Origin: Oscillospiraceae bacterium
GTDB taxonomy: Bacteria > Bacillota > Clostridia > Oscillospirales > Oscillospiraceae
Direction: 5' to 3'
Assembly: GCA_020025275.1 (NCBI GenBank)
Contig: JAHHSI010000005.1
Location: 39,024-103,023, forward strand
DNA length: 64,000 bases
Both the position numbers and the translations under genes were made by a program. Below are positions 33,367 to 41,738 of the stretch, one piece after another (the first letter of the stretch is position 1; each line of letters opens with the position of its first letter). Under the pieces are notes generated by a model. It had not been told where the DNA came from. It ran no database searches and saw only the letters and a program-made list of their open reading frames with translations.

Positions 33367-35097
33367 TTATGACAGACGAAGTTTCTTCACCAAGTCGCTG
33401 TCCGGCGTCACATAGATCGTCTGGTAAGTGGTATAGATCACCATACCCGGTCGGGCTCCGGAGGGCTTCTTCACATATCGCACAGGGGTGTAGTCCACCG
33501 GCACCTTGCTTCCTTCCCGCCCTTGCGAGAAATAGGCTGCCAGTATCGCCGCCTCCTGAAGGCTCATCTCATCTGCCTCCCTCCCCTCCGTACAGAGGAT
33601 CACATGGGAGCCGTGGATCTTCTGGGTATGGAGCCAGATGTCCCGGGGTCCTGCGGTTTTCGTAGTCAGGTGATCATTTTGACGATTATTGCGTCCCACC
33701 AGAATACGAAGGCCGGACGAGGAGCGGAACTCCCGCGGCTTGGAAGTACGCTGGAAACCCGGCTGTTTCTTGCTCCGACTCCGGATATAGCCGCCGTCGG
33801 TCAGCTCGGCGCGGATGTCATTAAAATCCTGTTCCGCCTCCGCCTGCTGCAATTCCTGTACCACGCTCTCCAAATAGGCAAGCTCTCTGCGCCCGTACGC
33901 CAGCTGTTCCGCCAGCATCTTTTCTGCTGTCTTGGCCTTTGTATACTGCTTGAAGTATTTAGCGGCATTCTCCTGCGGAGAAAGGCGGGGATCCAGCAGG
34001 ATGTCGATGGTGGGGCACCCCTCTTCGTAGTAGTTCTCCGCCTGCAGCCGGCTGCCGCCTCGTTCCATACGGTAGAGATTGGCCGTGATCAGCTCACCGC
34101 AGATCCGCCATCGATCCCGATCCTGCGTGCGGGCATATTCCTTCTCCTGCAATGCGATCTTACGGCGTACACGGTCCCGGGCATTGGTGGCTGTTTTCAT
34201 GAGATCCTGCCCCTTTTGACGCACACGCTCCGCCTGCTCCCGCCCCTCATAAAAGTCGTCGAGCATCTGTGAGAAGGAGTCATATACCGTCTCCTCCATC
34301 CATGTGCCGTACTGGGTGATGGGAAAATAGCTGTAATCCGACGGCTTTCCTGCTTTTTTCAACAGATGGGCTTGTCCCTCTTGGCACAGCTCCTGCCATG
34401 CGGAAACGGCCGCCCACAACCGCCCCCCTTCCTCCGACGCCCGCACATCAGTGCGGCCGTAGGCACGAAAAACGATCTCCCTCGCCACCAGTGGCGAAAT
34501 GGCCGTAAATGTATCCAAAAGCCAGCCATCCAGCAATTTCTCGCCATCACAGCCGTGCAGCAGTTGGCTGAAGGTCTCCTCGTCTACGGTCAGGGGAGAA
34601 TATTTCTCCTGTCGGGGCGGTAATTCGTAGTAGAGCCCCGGCAGCACCTGCCGCTGCTGCGACATTTCAAAGTCTACCCGACGCATACACTCGATGATCC
34701 GCCCATCCTGTCCCACCAAAATCAGGTTGGAGTGGCGGCCCATGCACTCCAAAATCAGTCGATAGCTGCTTCGCTCTCCCAACTCATCCATGGCCTCGAT
34801 CTGCAGCGTCACAACACGCTCCAACGGCGTCTGATCCACGGCCGTAATACGTCCGCCGCCGATATACTTGCGCAGCAGCATACAAAACATCGGCGGCTGC
34901 GAGGGGTTGTCCCGCAGGAGATTGGTGAGCTGGATGCGGGGCTGATTGGCCCCGGCATTGATCAGCAGCCGCTTTCCCCGCAGCAGCAGGACGACTTCGT
35001 CCCGAGCGGGCTGCTGCACCTTTTCGATCCGGTTATTGACGATCAGCGGCGCAACCTCCTGCACAACAGCGTGCAGGCAAAGGGCATCCAACGGCAT
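33367..35097 (-). CDS. rqcH: Rqc2-homologue RqcH (NFACT family)
   Basis: 576 residues. NFACT-N (about 1-180, opening LDALCLHAVVQEVAP), a helix-hairpin-helix part, a long coiled coil (about 270-430) and the C-terminal NFACT-R domain with ILVGRNNRQNDHLT and RDIWLHTQKIHGSHVIL. It binds split 50S subunits with peptidyl-tRNA and directs C-terminal Ala tailing of stalled chains. It was formerly annotated as a fibronectin-binding protein. It lies 2 bases after mrnC. Confidence 0.95.
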   Translation of the reverse strand: MPLDALCLHAVVQEVAPLIVNNRIEKVQQPARDEVVLLLRGKRLLINAGANQPRIQLTNLLRDNPSQPPMFCMLLRKYIGGGRITAVDQTPLERVVTLQIEAMDELGERSSYRLILECMGRHSNLILVGQDGRIIECMRRVDFEMSQQRQVLPGLYYELPPRQEKYSPLTVDEETFSQLLHGCDGEKLLDGWLLDTFTAISPLVAREIVFRAYGRTDVRASEEGGRLWAAVSAWQELCQEGQAHLLKKAGKPSDYSYFPITQYGTWMEETVYDSFSQMLDDFYEGREQAERVRQKGQDLMKTATNARDRVRRKIALQEKEYARTQDRDRWRICGELITANLYRMERGGSRLQAENYYEEGCPTIDILLDPRLSPQENAAKYFKQYTKAKTAEKMLAEQLAYGRRELAYLESVVQELQQAEAEQDFNDIRAELTDGGYIRSRSKKQPGFQRTSKPREFRSSSGLRILVGRNNRQNDHLTTKTAGPRDIWLHTQKIHGSHVILCTEGREADEMSLQEAAILAAYFSQGREGSKVPVDYTPVRYVKKPSGARPGMVIYTTYQTIYVTPDSDLVKKLRLS

Positions 35098-35099
35098 CC

Positions 35100-35507
35100 T
35101 TATTCCTCCCCTTCCATCATGGTCATGAAGAGCTGGTTGATCCGCTCCCGCTGTCCTCGCAGATAGAGCCAGCCAAAAAGAGCTTCCAGTGCCGTGGCCT
35201 GCTGGTACTCTCCACGGCTGGTGCTGCGGGGAACCGTGTGGACATTGGCGTTCCGTCCACGGCGAAAGACCGCCTGCTCCTCCTCCGTCAGCAGGGGCAG
35301 GATCTTTTCAGAAAGGCGACACTGCGCTTTGGCACAGACCAGTGCGATCGTTGCCCGGTGCAGCCCCTTGCCCGTGGCTTTTCCATGGACGCAAAGCCAA
35401 GAGCGCACCAGCAGTTCATATACGGCATCGCCCAGGTGGGCAAGACCGATGCTGCTGATGCCGCGGATCTCGTCATCCGTCATTTTTATCGAAAAGTAAT
35501 CATTCAT
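35100..35507 (-). CDS. mrnC: Mini-ribonuclease III
   Basis: 135 residues: an RNase III catalytic domain without a dsRNA-binding domain. The signature is GLAHLGDAVYELLVR with the catalytic Asp, then STSRGEYQQATALEALFGWLYL with the second acidic site. It matures 23S rRNA in Bacillota. In many relatives it is next to cysS and rlmB; here it precedes rqcH. Confidence 0.95.
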   Translation of the reverse strand: MNDYFSIKMTDDEIRGISSIGLAHLGDAVYELLVRSWLCVHGKATGKGLHRATIALVCAKAQCRLSEKILPLLTEEEQAVFRRGRNANVHTVPRSTSRGEYQQATALEALFGWLYLRGQRERINQLFMTMMEGEE

Positions 35508-35539
35508 AGCTATATCCTCATTGTCCGATTTTCTTTACC

Positions 35540-35568
35540 AGTATGCCACTGAATGGCTGTTTGTGCAA
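35540..35568 (-). promoter_or_regulatory. Promoter of mrnC-rqcH
   Basis: On the minus strand TTGCAC (35563-35568), a 17-base spacer and CATACT (35540-35545). The -10 is imperfect but the spacing and position suit the mrnC start at 35507. Confidence 0.6.
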
Positions 35569-35775
35569 GTCTTTTCCTCCGCTGCTGCGGAAATCTCCGC
35601 TGTCCGCCGCCGGCAAAGATGCCGCCGCTCCAGCGGATCTCGGCCCGTTCTCTCCATGGCTGAGCGTTCGTTCGGCCGTTCTTTGCTGCCCTTACGGTGC
35701 AAGCACTGACTGCGCACTGCCAACGCCCCGATAAAGGACAGATCCTGTCGAAGCCCCTCTCATTCCGCCGTACCT
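35569..35775. other. Stretch without a recognised gene between mrnC and sigG promoters
   Basis: GC-rich DNA with short open frames on both strands, none with a ribosome-binding site and family likeness. In many Bacillota sigG follows spoIIGA and sigE; neither is present here. Confidence 0.5.
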
Positions 35776-35805
35776 GTATAACCGCTTTTTCCCTGGGAAA
35801 TACTG
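35776..35805 (+). promoter_or_regulatory. Sigma-F/sigma-G type promoter of sigG
   Basis: GTATA (35776-35780), a 15-base spacer and GGAAATACTG (35796-35805). Both boxes match the forespore consensus GYWTA / GGHNANAHTR at every fixed position. It lies 28 bases before the sigG ATG. Known biology: spoIIIG of B. subtilis is read by sigma-F, then sigma-G. Confidence 0.75.
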
Positions 35806-35833
35806 TTTCTATCATGATGGCGGAGGCAGGGAT

Positions 35834-36604
35834 ATGCATACAAAAGTAGAGATCTGCGGCGTGAACACCACACAGCTGCAGGTTTTAAAAAACGACGAAA
35901 TGATGGCGCTGCTGCGCCGAAGCAAGGAGGGGGATACATCCGCACGCGAACAGCTCATCTATGGGAATCTTCGGCTGGTGCTGTCCGTCATCCAAAAATT
36001 TTCCGGCCGTGGAGAGCAGATGGACGACCTCTTTCAAGTAGGATGTATCGGTCTTATGAAGGCCATTGATAACTTTGACGTCAATCAAGGTGTCCGTTTC
36101 TCGACTTATGGCGTACCCATGATCGTCGGGGAGATTCGTCGCTATCTACGGGACAACAGTGCCATTCGTGTCAGCCGCAGCCTGCGGGATACGGCCTACC
36201 GTGTCCTGCAGGCACGTGAAGAGTTGATGAGGCAACACCAGCAGGAACCTACCGTGGATGAAATTGCCGCTGTTCTGGACATTCCACGGGAAGATGTAGT
36301 CTTTTCCATGGAGGCCATCAGCGATCCCGTTTCTCTGTACGAGCCTCTTTACTCCGACAGTGGGGATGCGCTGTGCGTCATGGATCAGGTATGTGACAAC
36401 ACCAGCGGAGATGACAGTTGGATCGAACAGCTGGCCTTAAAGGAGGCGATTTCCCGCTTGGGCGAGCGGGAGCGACACATTCTGGCACTTCGTTTTTATC
36501 AGGGAAAGACGCAGATGGAGGTCTCCCGCCAAATCGGTATTTCTCAGGCGCAGGTCAGCCGCTTGGAGAAAACCGCCATCGGAAGCATTAAAAAGTGCCT
36601 ATAA
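35834..36604 (+). CDS. sigG: RNA polymerase sporulation sigma factor SigG
   Basis: 256 residues. The opening KVEICGVNTTQLQVLKNDEM is diagnostic of sigma-G. Region 2 has LRLVLSVIQKF, DDLFQVGCIGLMKAIDNFD and FSTYGVPMIVGEIRRYLRD. Region 3 has RVSRSLRDTAY, and region 4 ends GKTQMEVSRQIGISQAQVSRLE. It directs late forespore genes, including SASP and germination genes. The start has GGAGG seven bases upstream. A forespore-type promoter precedes it, so delayed activation and autoregulation are expected. Confidence 0.96.
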   Translation: MHTKVEICGVNTTQLQVLKNDEMMALLRRSKEGDTSAREQLIYGNLRLVLSVIQKFSGRGEQMDDLFQVGCIGLMKAIDNFDVNQGVRFSTYGVPMIVGEIRRYLRDNSAIRVSRSLRDTAYRVLQAREELMRQHQQEPTVDEIAAVLDIPREDVVFSMEAISDPVSLYEPLYSDSGDALCVMDQVCDNTSGDDSWIEQLALKEAISRLGERERHILALRFYQGKTQMEVSRQIGISQAQVSRLEKTAIGSIKKCL

Positions 36605-36605
36605 A

Positions 36606-36637
36606 AAGAACGCAGTTCCTCCGGGAACTGCGTTCTT
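36606..36637. terminator. Bidirectional terminator between sigG and glnS
   Basis: Perfect 14-bp stem AAGAACGCAGTTCC / GGAACTGCGTTCTT with loop TCCG. On the minus strand it ends TTCTTTTT, a strong terminator for glnS. The plus-strand tail is weaker. Confidence 0.85.
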
Positions 36638-36650
36638 CCACTTTCCTTCA

Positions 36651-38390
36651 TTATTTCTTGAAGCTGTCCTTCAAAGAGACGCTGCGGTTAAAGACCAGAT
36701 GGTCAGCGCGGCTGTCCCGGTTATCCAGACAGAAGTAACCCACACGCATAAACTGGAACGTGGGGGCGTTGATGCCCGTGCGATTCTCCTGCCCGTCGAA
36801 CGCAGCAGCCACCTGCTCCAGTGCCTTCTCCACCTTGCAGTCGGTCAGCACTTCCAGAGAGTCGGGATTCAGGCACTCCATGAAATCTTTCTCTCCGCCG
36901 TCTGGATCGGCATCGGAGAACAGGTTATCATACAGGCGGATCTCCGCATCTGCACAGTTCCCTGCATCCACCCAGTGAATGGTCGCCCCCTTGACCTTGC
37001 GGCCATCGGCGGGATTGCCGCCGCGGCTGTCAGGATCATAGGTGGCCAGAATCTCTGTCACGTTCCCCGCCTCATCCTTCACGCAGCCGGTGCACTTGAT
37101 GAGATAGGTGCCCTTCAAACGGCACTCCGGGCCGTCGGGATAGAGGCGCTTGTACTTGGGAATGGGCGTCTCCAGAAAATCGTCGGCCTCCACATACAGA
37201 TTCCGAGAGAAGGTGACGGTGCGGGTACCGGCCTCGGGGTCGTTGGGGTTGTTCTCCACCTGGAACTCCTCCACCTGACCCTCCGGATAGTTGGTAATGG
37301 TCAGCTTGACGGGCCGGAGAACGGCCATCACACGCTGGGCGTGGTCGTTCAGATCCTCCCGGAGGCAGTGCTCCAGAAAACTATACTCCACAACGCTGGC
37401 CGCCTTGGCCACGCCGATCCGCTCGCAGAAATTCCGGATCGCCACAGGCGTATAGCCCCGACGGCGCAGGCCGCACAATGTGGGCATCCGCGGGTCATCC
37501 CACCCGGACACCTTGCCGCCCTCCACCAGTGCACGCAGCTTGCGCTTACTCATGACGGTATGGTCGATACCCAGACGGGCAAACTCGATCTGACGCGGCT
37601 TTGCCGGCACATCGCAGTGCTCCACCACCCAGTTGTAGAGAGGGCGATGATCCTCAAATTCCAAAGAACACAGGCTGTGGGTGATCCCCTCCAAAGCGTC
37701 CTCAATGGGATGGGCAAAGTCATACATGGGGTAGATGCACCATGTATCCCCCTGCCGGTGGTGATGCATATGGTTGATGCGGTAGATGACTGGATCACGC
37801 ATATTGAAGTTTCCGCTGCTCAAGTCGATCTTTGCACGCAGCGTCATAGCCCCATTGGGGAACTCACCGGAACGCATCCGGCGGAACAGATCCAGACTCT
37901 CCTCCATCGGACGATCGCGGTACGGACTGGTCGCAGGTACGCCGATGCTGCCACGGCACTCCTTGAACTGCTCCGGTGTCAACTCGCAGACATAGGCCAA
38001 ACCATTGCGGATCAGCTCCTCTGCACACTGATACATCTTCTCAAAATAATCCGATGCATAGTAGAAACGATCGTCCCAGTCAAAACCCAGCCAATGAATG
38101 TCCTGCTGAATGGCGTCAACGAACTCCACATCTTCTTTTGTGGGGTTGGTATCGTCCATACGCAGATTGCACATACCGTGATACTTCTCTGCGGTGCCAA
38201 AGTCGATGACCAGCGCCTTGCAGTGGCCGATGTGCAGATAGCCGTTCGGCTCCGGCGGAAAACGGGTGTGAACGGTCATTCCCTGGAACTGCCCACCCTC
38301 TGCGATGTCCTCGTTGATATAAGTATGGATAAAATTCGTACTCTCGGAAGCCTCCACAGCTTCACAGGGGGTCTTTTTCTCCTCGGTCAT
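36651..38390 (-). CDS. glnS: Glutaminyl-tRNA synthetase
   Basis: 579 residues. It charges tRNA-Gln directly. The class I HIGH motif is PPEPNGYLHIGHCKAL, and the KMSKS equivalent is TVMSKRKL, the form typical of GlnRS. The middle has the GlnRS-specific LRMDDTNPTKE and the C-terminal beta-barrel anticodon domains (TVTFSRNLYVEADDF). GlnRS is uncommon in Bacillota, where Gln-tRNA is usually made by GatCAB, so an ancient horizontal acquisition is likely. Composition does not differ visibly from neighbours. It is monocistronic. Confidence 0.96.
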   Translation of the reverse strand: MTEEKKTPCEAVEASESTNFIHTYINEDIAEGGQFQGMTVHTRFPPEPNGYLHIGHCKALVIDFGTAEKYHGMCNLRMDDTNPTKEDVEFVDAIQQDIHWLGFDWDDRFYYASDYFEKMYQCAEELIRNGLAYVCELTPEQFKECRGSIGVPATSPYRDRPMEESLDLFRRMRSGEFPNGAMTLRAKIDLSSGNFNMRDPVIYRINHMHHHRQGDTWCIYPMYDFAHPIEDALEGITHSLCSLEFEDHRPLYNWVVEHCDVPAKPRQIEFARLGIDHTVMSKRKLRALVEGGKVSGWDDPRMPTLCGLRRRGYTPVAIRNFCERIGVAKAASVVEYSFLEHCLREDLNDHAQRVMAVLRPVKLTITNYPEGQVEEFQVENNPNDPEAGTRTVTFSRNLYVEADDFLETPIPKYKRLYPDGPECRLKGTYLIKCTGCVKDEAGNVTEILATYDPDSRGGNPADGRKVKGATIHWVDAGNCADAEIRLYDNLFSDADPDGGEKDFMECLNPDSLEVLTDCKVEKALEQVAAAFDGQENRTGINAPTFQFMRVGYFCLDNRDSRADHLVFNRSVSLKDSFKK

Positions 38391-38437
38391 TCTTTCACAC
38401 TCCTCAAAGTTGTTCTTTTGTATATAGGCAATAATTT

Positions 38438-38466
38438 ATTATATCCTCTCCCCGATGCAAATGCAA
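38438..38466 (-). promoter_or_regulatory. Sigma-A type promoter of glnS
   Basis: On the minus strand TTGCAT (38461-38466), a 17-base spacer and TATAAT (38438-38443). No T-box element was found. The 120 bases up to the next terminator hold nothing recognisable. Confidence 0.78.
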
Positions 38467-38585
38467 GGGCAGATCCGAAAAAGCAGGCGCTTTCCATAGA
38501 AAAATGCGATCCCATGCCGGTCAGTACGGGTGTCTTTCCGCTGATTCTATGAAAAGTGTTCCACCTTTACAGAGTTTGTCAGAAC

Positions 38586-38610
38586 AAAAGGGTGCGGATA
38601 ATCCGCACCC
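38586..38610 (-). terminator. Terminator of the IscU-like/GGGtGRT operon
   Basis: Stem GGGTGCGG (38590-38597) / CCGCACCC (38603-38610) flanked by AAAA and TTTTT, so it works on the minus strand (TTTTGTT) 28 bases after the stop, and probably also on the plus strand. Confidence 0.83.
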
Positions 38611-38638
38611 TTTTTCATTAAATAGCGTAATACAGCGC

Positions 38639-39640
38639 TCAGCCCTTCAGCGACTCCTCGACCGCCACGGCAACCGCCACCGTAGCGCCGACCATGGGGT
38701 TGTTGCCCATGCCCAGGAAGCCCATCATCTCCACGTGTGCGGGGACGGAGGAAGAACCTGCAAACTGTGCGTCGGAGTGCATACGGCCCATGGTATCAGT
38801 CATACCGTAGGATGCAGGACCGGCAGCCATATTATCGGGATGCAGCGTCCGGCCGGTACCGCCGCCGGAAGCCACAGAGAAATACTTCTTACCCTGCTCC
38901 ACGCACTCCTTCTTGTAGGTGCCGGCCACCGGATGCTGGAAGCGGGTGGGGTTGGTGGAGTTACCGGTGATGGATACATCCACGCCCTCGTGATGCATGA
39001 TGGCCACGCCTTCGCGGACGTCATCGCTGCCGAAGCAGCGGACGTTGGCGCGCTCACCCTCGGAATAGGGGATCTCGCGGACCACCTTCAGCTCGCTGGT
39101 GTAGTAGTCGAACTGGGTCTGTACATAGGTGAAGCCGTTGATCCGGCTGATGATCTGCGCAGCATCCTTGCCCAGACCGTTCAGGATCACGCGCAGAGGC
39201 TCCTTGCGGGCCTTATTGGCGTTGCGGACGATACCGATGGCGCCTTCGGCAGCGGCAAAGGACTCGTGGCCGGCCAGGAAGGCGAAGCACTTGGTCTCGT
39301 CGCGCAGCAGCATGGCACCCAGGTTGCCGTGACCCAGCCCCACCTTGCGGTCCTCGGCCACGGAGCCGGGGATGCAGAAGGCCTGCAGGCCGATACCGAT
39401 GGCCTCGGCGGCCTCGGCAGCGTTGGTAACACCCTTCTTCAGTGCAATGGCAGCGCCCACGCAGTATGCCCAGCAGGCGTTCTCAAAGCAAATGGGCTGG
39501 ATGCCCTTGACGATATCATAGGGGTCAAAACCTGCCTTCTTGCAGATCTCACGGCACTCCTCCACGCTGGAAATTCCGTACTGGGACAGGACAGAATTGA
39601 TCTTGTCGATTCTTCTCTCGTAACTTTCAAACAGAGCCAT
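38639..39640 (-). CDS. GGGtGRT protein, function unknown
   Basis: 333 residues. The naming motif GGGTGRT is at 259-265 (VASGGGTGRTLHPDNMAAGP). Nine cysteines are present, six in the first 90 residues (29, 33, 51, 56, 60, 89), where CFENACWAYC is most striking. A Gly/Ala-rich C-terminus (VGATVAVAVAVEESL) looks like a packed helix. No signal peptide or membrane helix is seen. It is always paired, here too, with an IscU-like scaffold protein, 18 bases upstream in the same operon. An iron-sulfur or nucleotide-linked role is plausible but unproven. Confidence 0.85.
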   Translation of the reverse strand: MALFESYERRIDKINSVLSQYGISSVEECREICKKAGFDPYDIVKGIQPICFENACWAYCVGAAIALKKGVTNAAEAAEAIGIGLQAFCIPGSVAEDRKVGLGHGNLGAMLLRDETKCFAFLAGHESFAAAEGAIGIVRNANKARKEPLRVILNGLGKDAAQIISRINGFTYVQTQFDYYTSELKVVREIPYSEGERANVRCFGSDDVREGVAIMHHEGVDVSITGNSTNPTRFQHPVAGTYKKECVEQGKKYFSVASGGGTGRTLHPDNMAAGPASYGMTDTMGRMHSDAQFAGSSSVPAHVEMMGFLGMGNNPMVGATVAVAVAVEESLKG

Positions 39641-39658
39641 GTTCCATTCCTCCCTTTC

Positions 39659-40351
39659 TTATTCCTTGCGGGGATCGACATACTTGGCAGCATTGTCGAA
39701 CTGGCCGTAATGCCCCTTCGCCTTCTCCAGTGCCTCGTTGGCGTCCATACCGTCCTTGATGGCATCCATCATCTTGCCCAGGTTCACGAACTCGTAGCCG
39801 ATGATCTCGTTATCCTTATTCAGTGCAATACGGGTGCAGTAGCCCTCAGCCATCTCCATATAGCGGGGACCCTTCTCCTTGGTGGCAAACATCGTACCAA
39901 CCTGAGAACGCAGACCCTTACCCAGATCTTCCATGGATGCACCGATGGGCAGACCGCCCTCAGAGAATGCAGTCTGGGTTCGGCCATAGACGATCTGCAG
40001 GAACAGCTCACGCATGGCAGTGTTGATGGCATCACACACCAGATCGGTGTTCAGCGCCTCCAGCAGGGTCTTGCCCACCAAAATCTCCGAAGCCATTGCT
40101 GCGGAGTGGGTCATGCCGGAGCAGCCCAGTGTCTCCACCAGAGCCTCCTCAATGATGCCCTCTTTCACATTCAGCGTCAGCTTACATGCCCCCTGCTGCG
40201 GAGCGCACCAACCCACACCGTGTGTCAGGCCGGAAATATCGGAAATTTGCTTGGCCTGCACCCACTTGCCCTCTTCGGGAATGGGAGCGGGACCATGATA
40301 GGCGCCCTTCGCCACAGGGCACATATTCTGAACCTCGGTCGTATAGATCAT
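39659..40351 (-). CDS. IscU/NifU-N-like iron-sulfur scaffold family protein
   Basis: 230 residues. Residues 55-100 match the IscU core: ACKLTLNVKEGIIEEALVETLGCSGMTHSAAMASEILVGKTL, where Cys 77 is the conserved scaffold cysteine. Further cysteines are at 11, 49, 56, 106 and 172. The protein is much longer than IscU (about 130), with an N-terminal extension and a helical C-terminal part. It probably assembles or carries an Fe-S cluster. No desulfurase gene is adjacent. It leads the operon with the GGGtGRT gene. Confidence 0.82.
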   Translation of the reverse strand: MIYTTEVQNMCPVAKGAYHGPAPIPEEGKWVQAKQISDISGLTHGVGWCAPQQGACKLTLNVKEGIIEEALVETLGCSGMTHSAAMASEILVGKTLLEALNTDLVCDAINTAMRELFLQIVYGRTQTAFSEGGLPIGASMEDLGKGLRSQVGTMFATKEKGPRYMEMAEGYCTRIALNKDNEIIGYEFVNLGKMMDAIKDGMDANEALEKAKGHYGQFDNAAKYVDPRKE

Positions 40352-40404
40352 GATAACGATTTCCTTTCTTTATAATCTGTAAAGAAAAAATTCTCTCTGA
40401 GGAT

Positions 40405-40433
40405 ATTATAGCAAACCCTGTCCGCTTTTGCAA
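40405..40433 (-). promoter_or_regulatory. Strong sigma-A promoter of the IscU-like/GGGtGRT operon
   Basis: On the minus strand TTGCAA (40428-40433), a 17-base spacer and TATAAT (40405-40410), about 54 bases before the start. AAAGGAAAT precedes the ATG. Confidence 0.82.
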
Positions 40434-40493
40434 GAAACATTCCAAACGTTCCGAGCAATTTTATGATAGGACAGAGGATTTCTTTTGTCCATT

Positions 40494-41498
40494 TTACCGA
40501 GCCACAAACCCCACCTTGCGGTACACCTTGCTGAGGGTCTTGTTCGCCAGATACTGGGCATGGGCAGCGCCCTCCTTATAGACGCTCTCCAGATAGGCCT
40601 TATCCTTCATGATCCGCTCACTCTCCTCACGGATCGGACGCAGCAGCTCCACGACCGCCTCACCCACAGCGGGCTTAAAGACGCCGTATCCCTGCCCGGC
40701 AAACTCTGCCTCTGCCTCCTCCATCGTCTTGCCGCTAGCGGTGCAGTAGATGGTCAGCAAATTGGAAATGCCCGCCTTGTTCACCTTGTCGAACTTCACG
40801 GCCATCTCACAGTCGGTGACAGCACGCTTGAATTTGCGCATGATGTCCTCCGGCTTGTCCATCATAAAGACACAGCCATCGGGATCGGACTTACTCATCT
40901 TATTTTCCGGATTGCCCAAGCTCATAACGCGGGCGCCCATCTTGGGGATGAACGACTCCGGCAGCGTAAACGTATCGCTATAGTTGCTGTTGAACCGCTG
41001 GGCAATATCGCGGCACAGCTCCACGTGCTGCCGCTGATCTTCCCCCACCGGCACCAGATCCGCCTGATAGAGCAGGATGTCCGCCGCCATCAGCACCGGA
41101 TACGTGAACAGTCCGGAGGTGATGTTGTCGGCGTGCTGCTTGGACTTGGCCTTGAACTGGGTCATACGGCTGAGCTCACCGAACTGCGTGTTGCAGCCCA
41201 GTACCCAGCTCAGCTCCGCATGCTGCGGCACATGGCTCTGGATGAACATAATGTTCTTTTTCGGATCAAGACCGCAGGCAATATACTGGGCCAGTTGGCT
41301 GATGCTGCGGCGGCGCAGCGTGGCCGGATCCTGCCGGACCGTAATGGCGTGCATATCAACGATGCAGTACAGGCACTCGTATTCCTCCTGCAGCGCCACC
41401 CAGTTCTTGATGGCCCCCATGTAAGAACCCAGCGTCAGTTCGCCGCTGGGCTGGATGCCGCTGAAGATCCGCTTTTTCTTCTGAATGTTCTCTTCCAT
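40494..41498 (-). CDS. trpS: Tryptophanyl-tRNA synthetase
   Basis: 334 residues, standard class Ic size. The HIGH-equivalent is SGELTLGSYMGAIKNW and the KMSKS motif is intact in NKMSKSDPDG. The Trp-binding segment includes CLYCIVDMHAIT and the dimer region QYIACGLDPKKNIMF. It charges tRNA-Trp. It is monocistronic with its own promoter. No T-box or trp leader was recognised between the promoter and the start (41499-41587). Confidence 0.96.
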   Translation of the reverse strand: MEENIQKKKRIFSGIQPSGELTLGSYMGAIKNWVALQEEYECLYCIVDMHAITVRQDPATLRRRSISQLAQYIACGLDPKKNIMFIQSHVPQHAELSWVLGCNTQFGELSRMTQFKAKSKQHADNITSGLFTYPVLMAADILLYQADLVPVGEDQRQHVELCRDIAQRFNSNYSDTFTLPESFIPKMGARVMSLGNPENKMSKSDPDGCVFMMDKPEDIMRKFKRAVTDCEMAVKFDKVNKAGISNLLTIYCTASGKTMEEAEAEFAGQGYGVFKPAVGEAVVELLRPIREESERIMKDKAYLESVYKEGAAHAQYLANKTLSKVYRKVGFVAR

Positions 41499-41587
41499 AG
41501 TTGAACTTCCCTTCTATCTTACCCAAATCCCGGGTGTCTTTACATGTTTTATCAATGAAAATATTTCCATGCTAATAAATTCATTTT

Positions 41588-41616
41588 ATCGTACCACGAT
41601 TTTGCCAAAATTGCAA
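41588..41616 (-). promoter_or_regulatory. Promoter of trpS
   Basis: On the minus strand TTGCAA (41611-41616), a 17-base spacer and TACGAT (41588-41593). Confidence 0.68.
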
Positions 41617-41650
41617 CCGAAAGGCGGGGAGAATGAATGGACTTTCCCGG

Positions 41651-41680
41651 TTGACATACCCCCTGTTCCACTTATATAAT
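41651..41680 (+). promoter_or_regulatory. Sigma-A promoter of gltX-spoIIM-glnN
   Basis: TTGACA (41651-41656), an 18-base spacer and TATAAT (41675-41680); both boxes are perfect consensus. It is divergent from the trpS promoter 34 bases away. The start lies 58 bases downstream, behind GGGAGGAG. Confidence 0.85.
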
Positions 41681-41738
41681 ATATGGGTGCAATTTTTTGG
41701 TGAAAACCGTTGTTTGTTATTTACGGGAGGAGAAAGAC

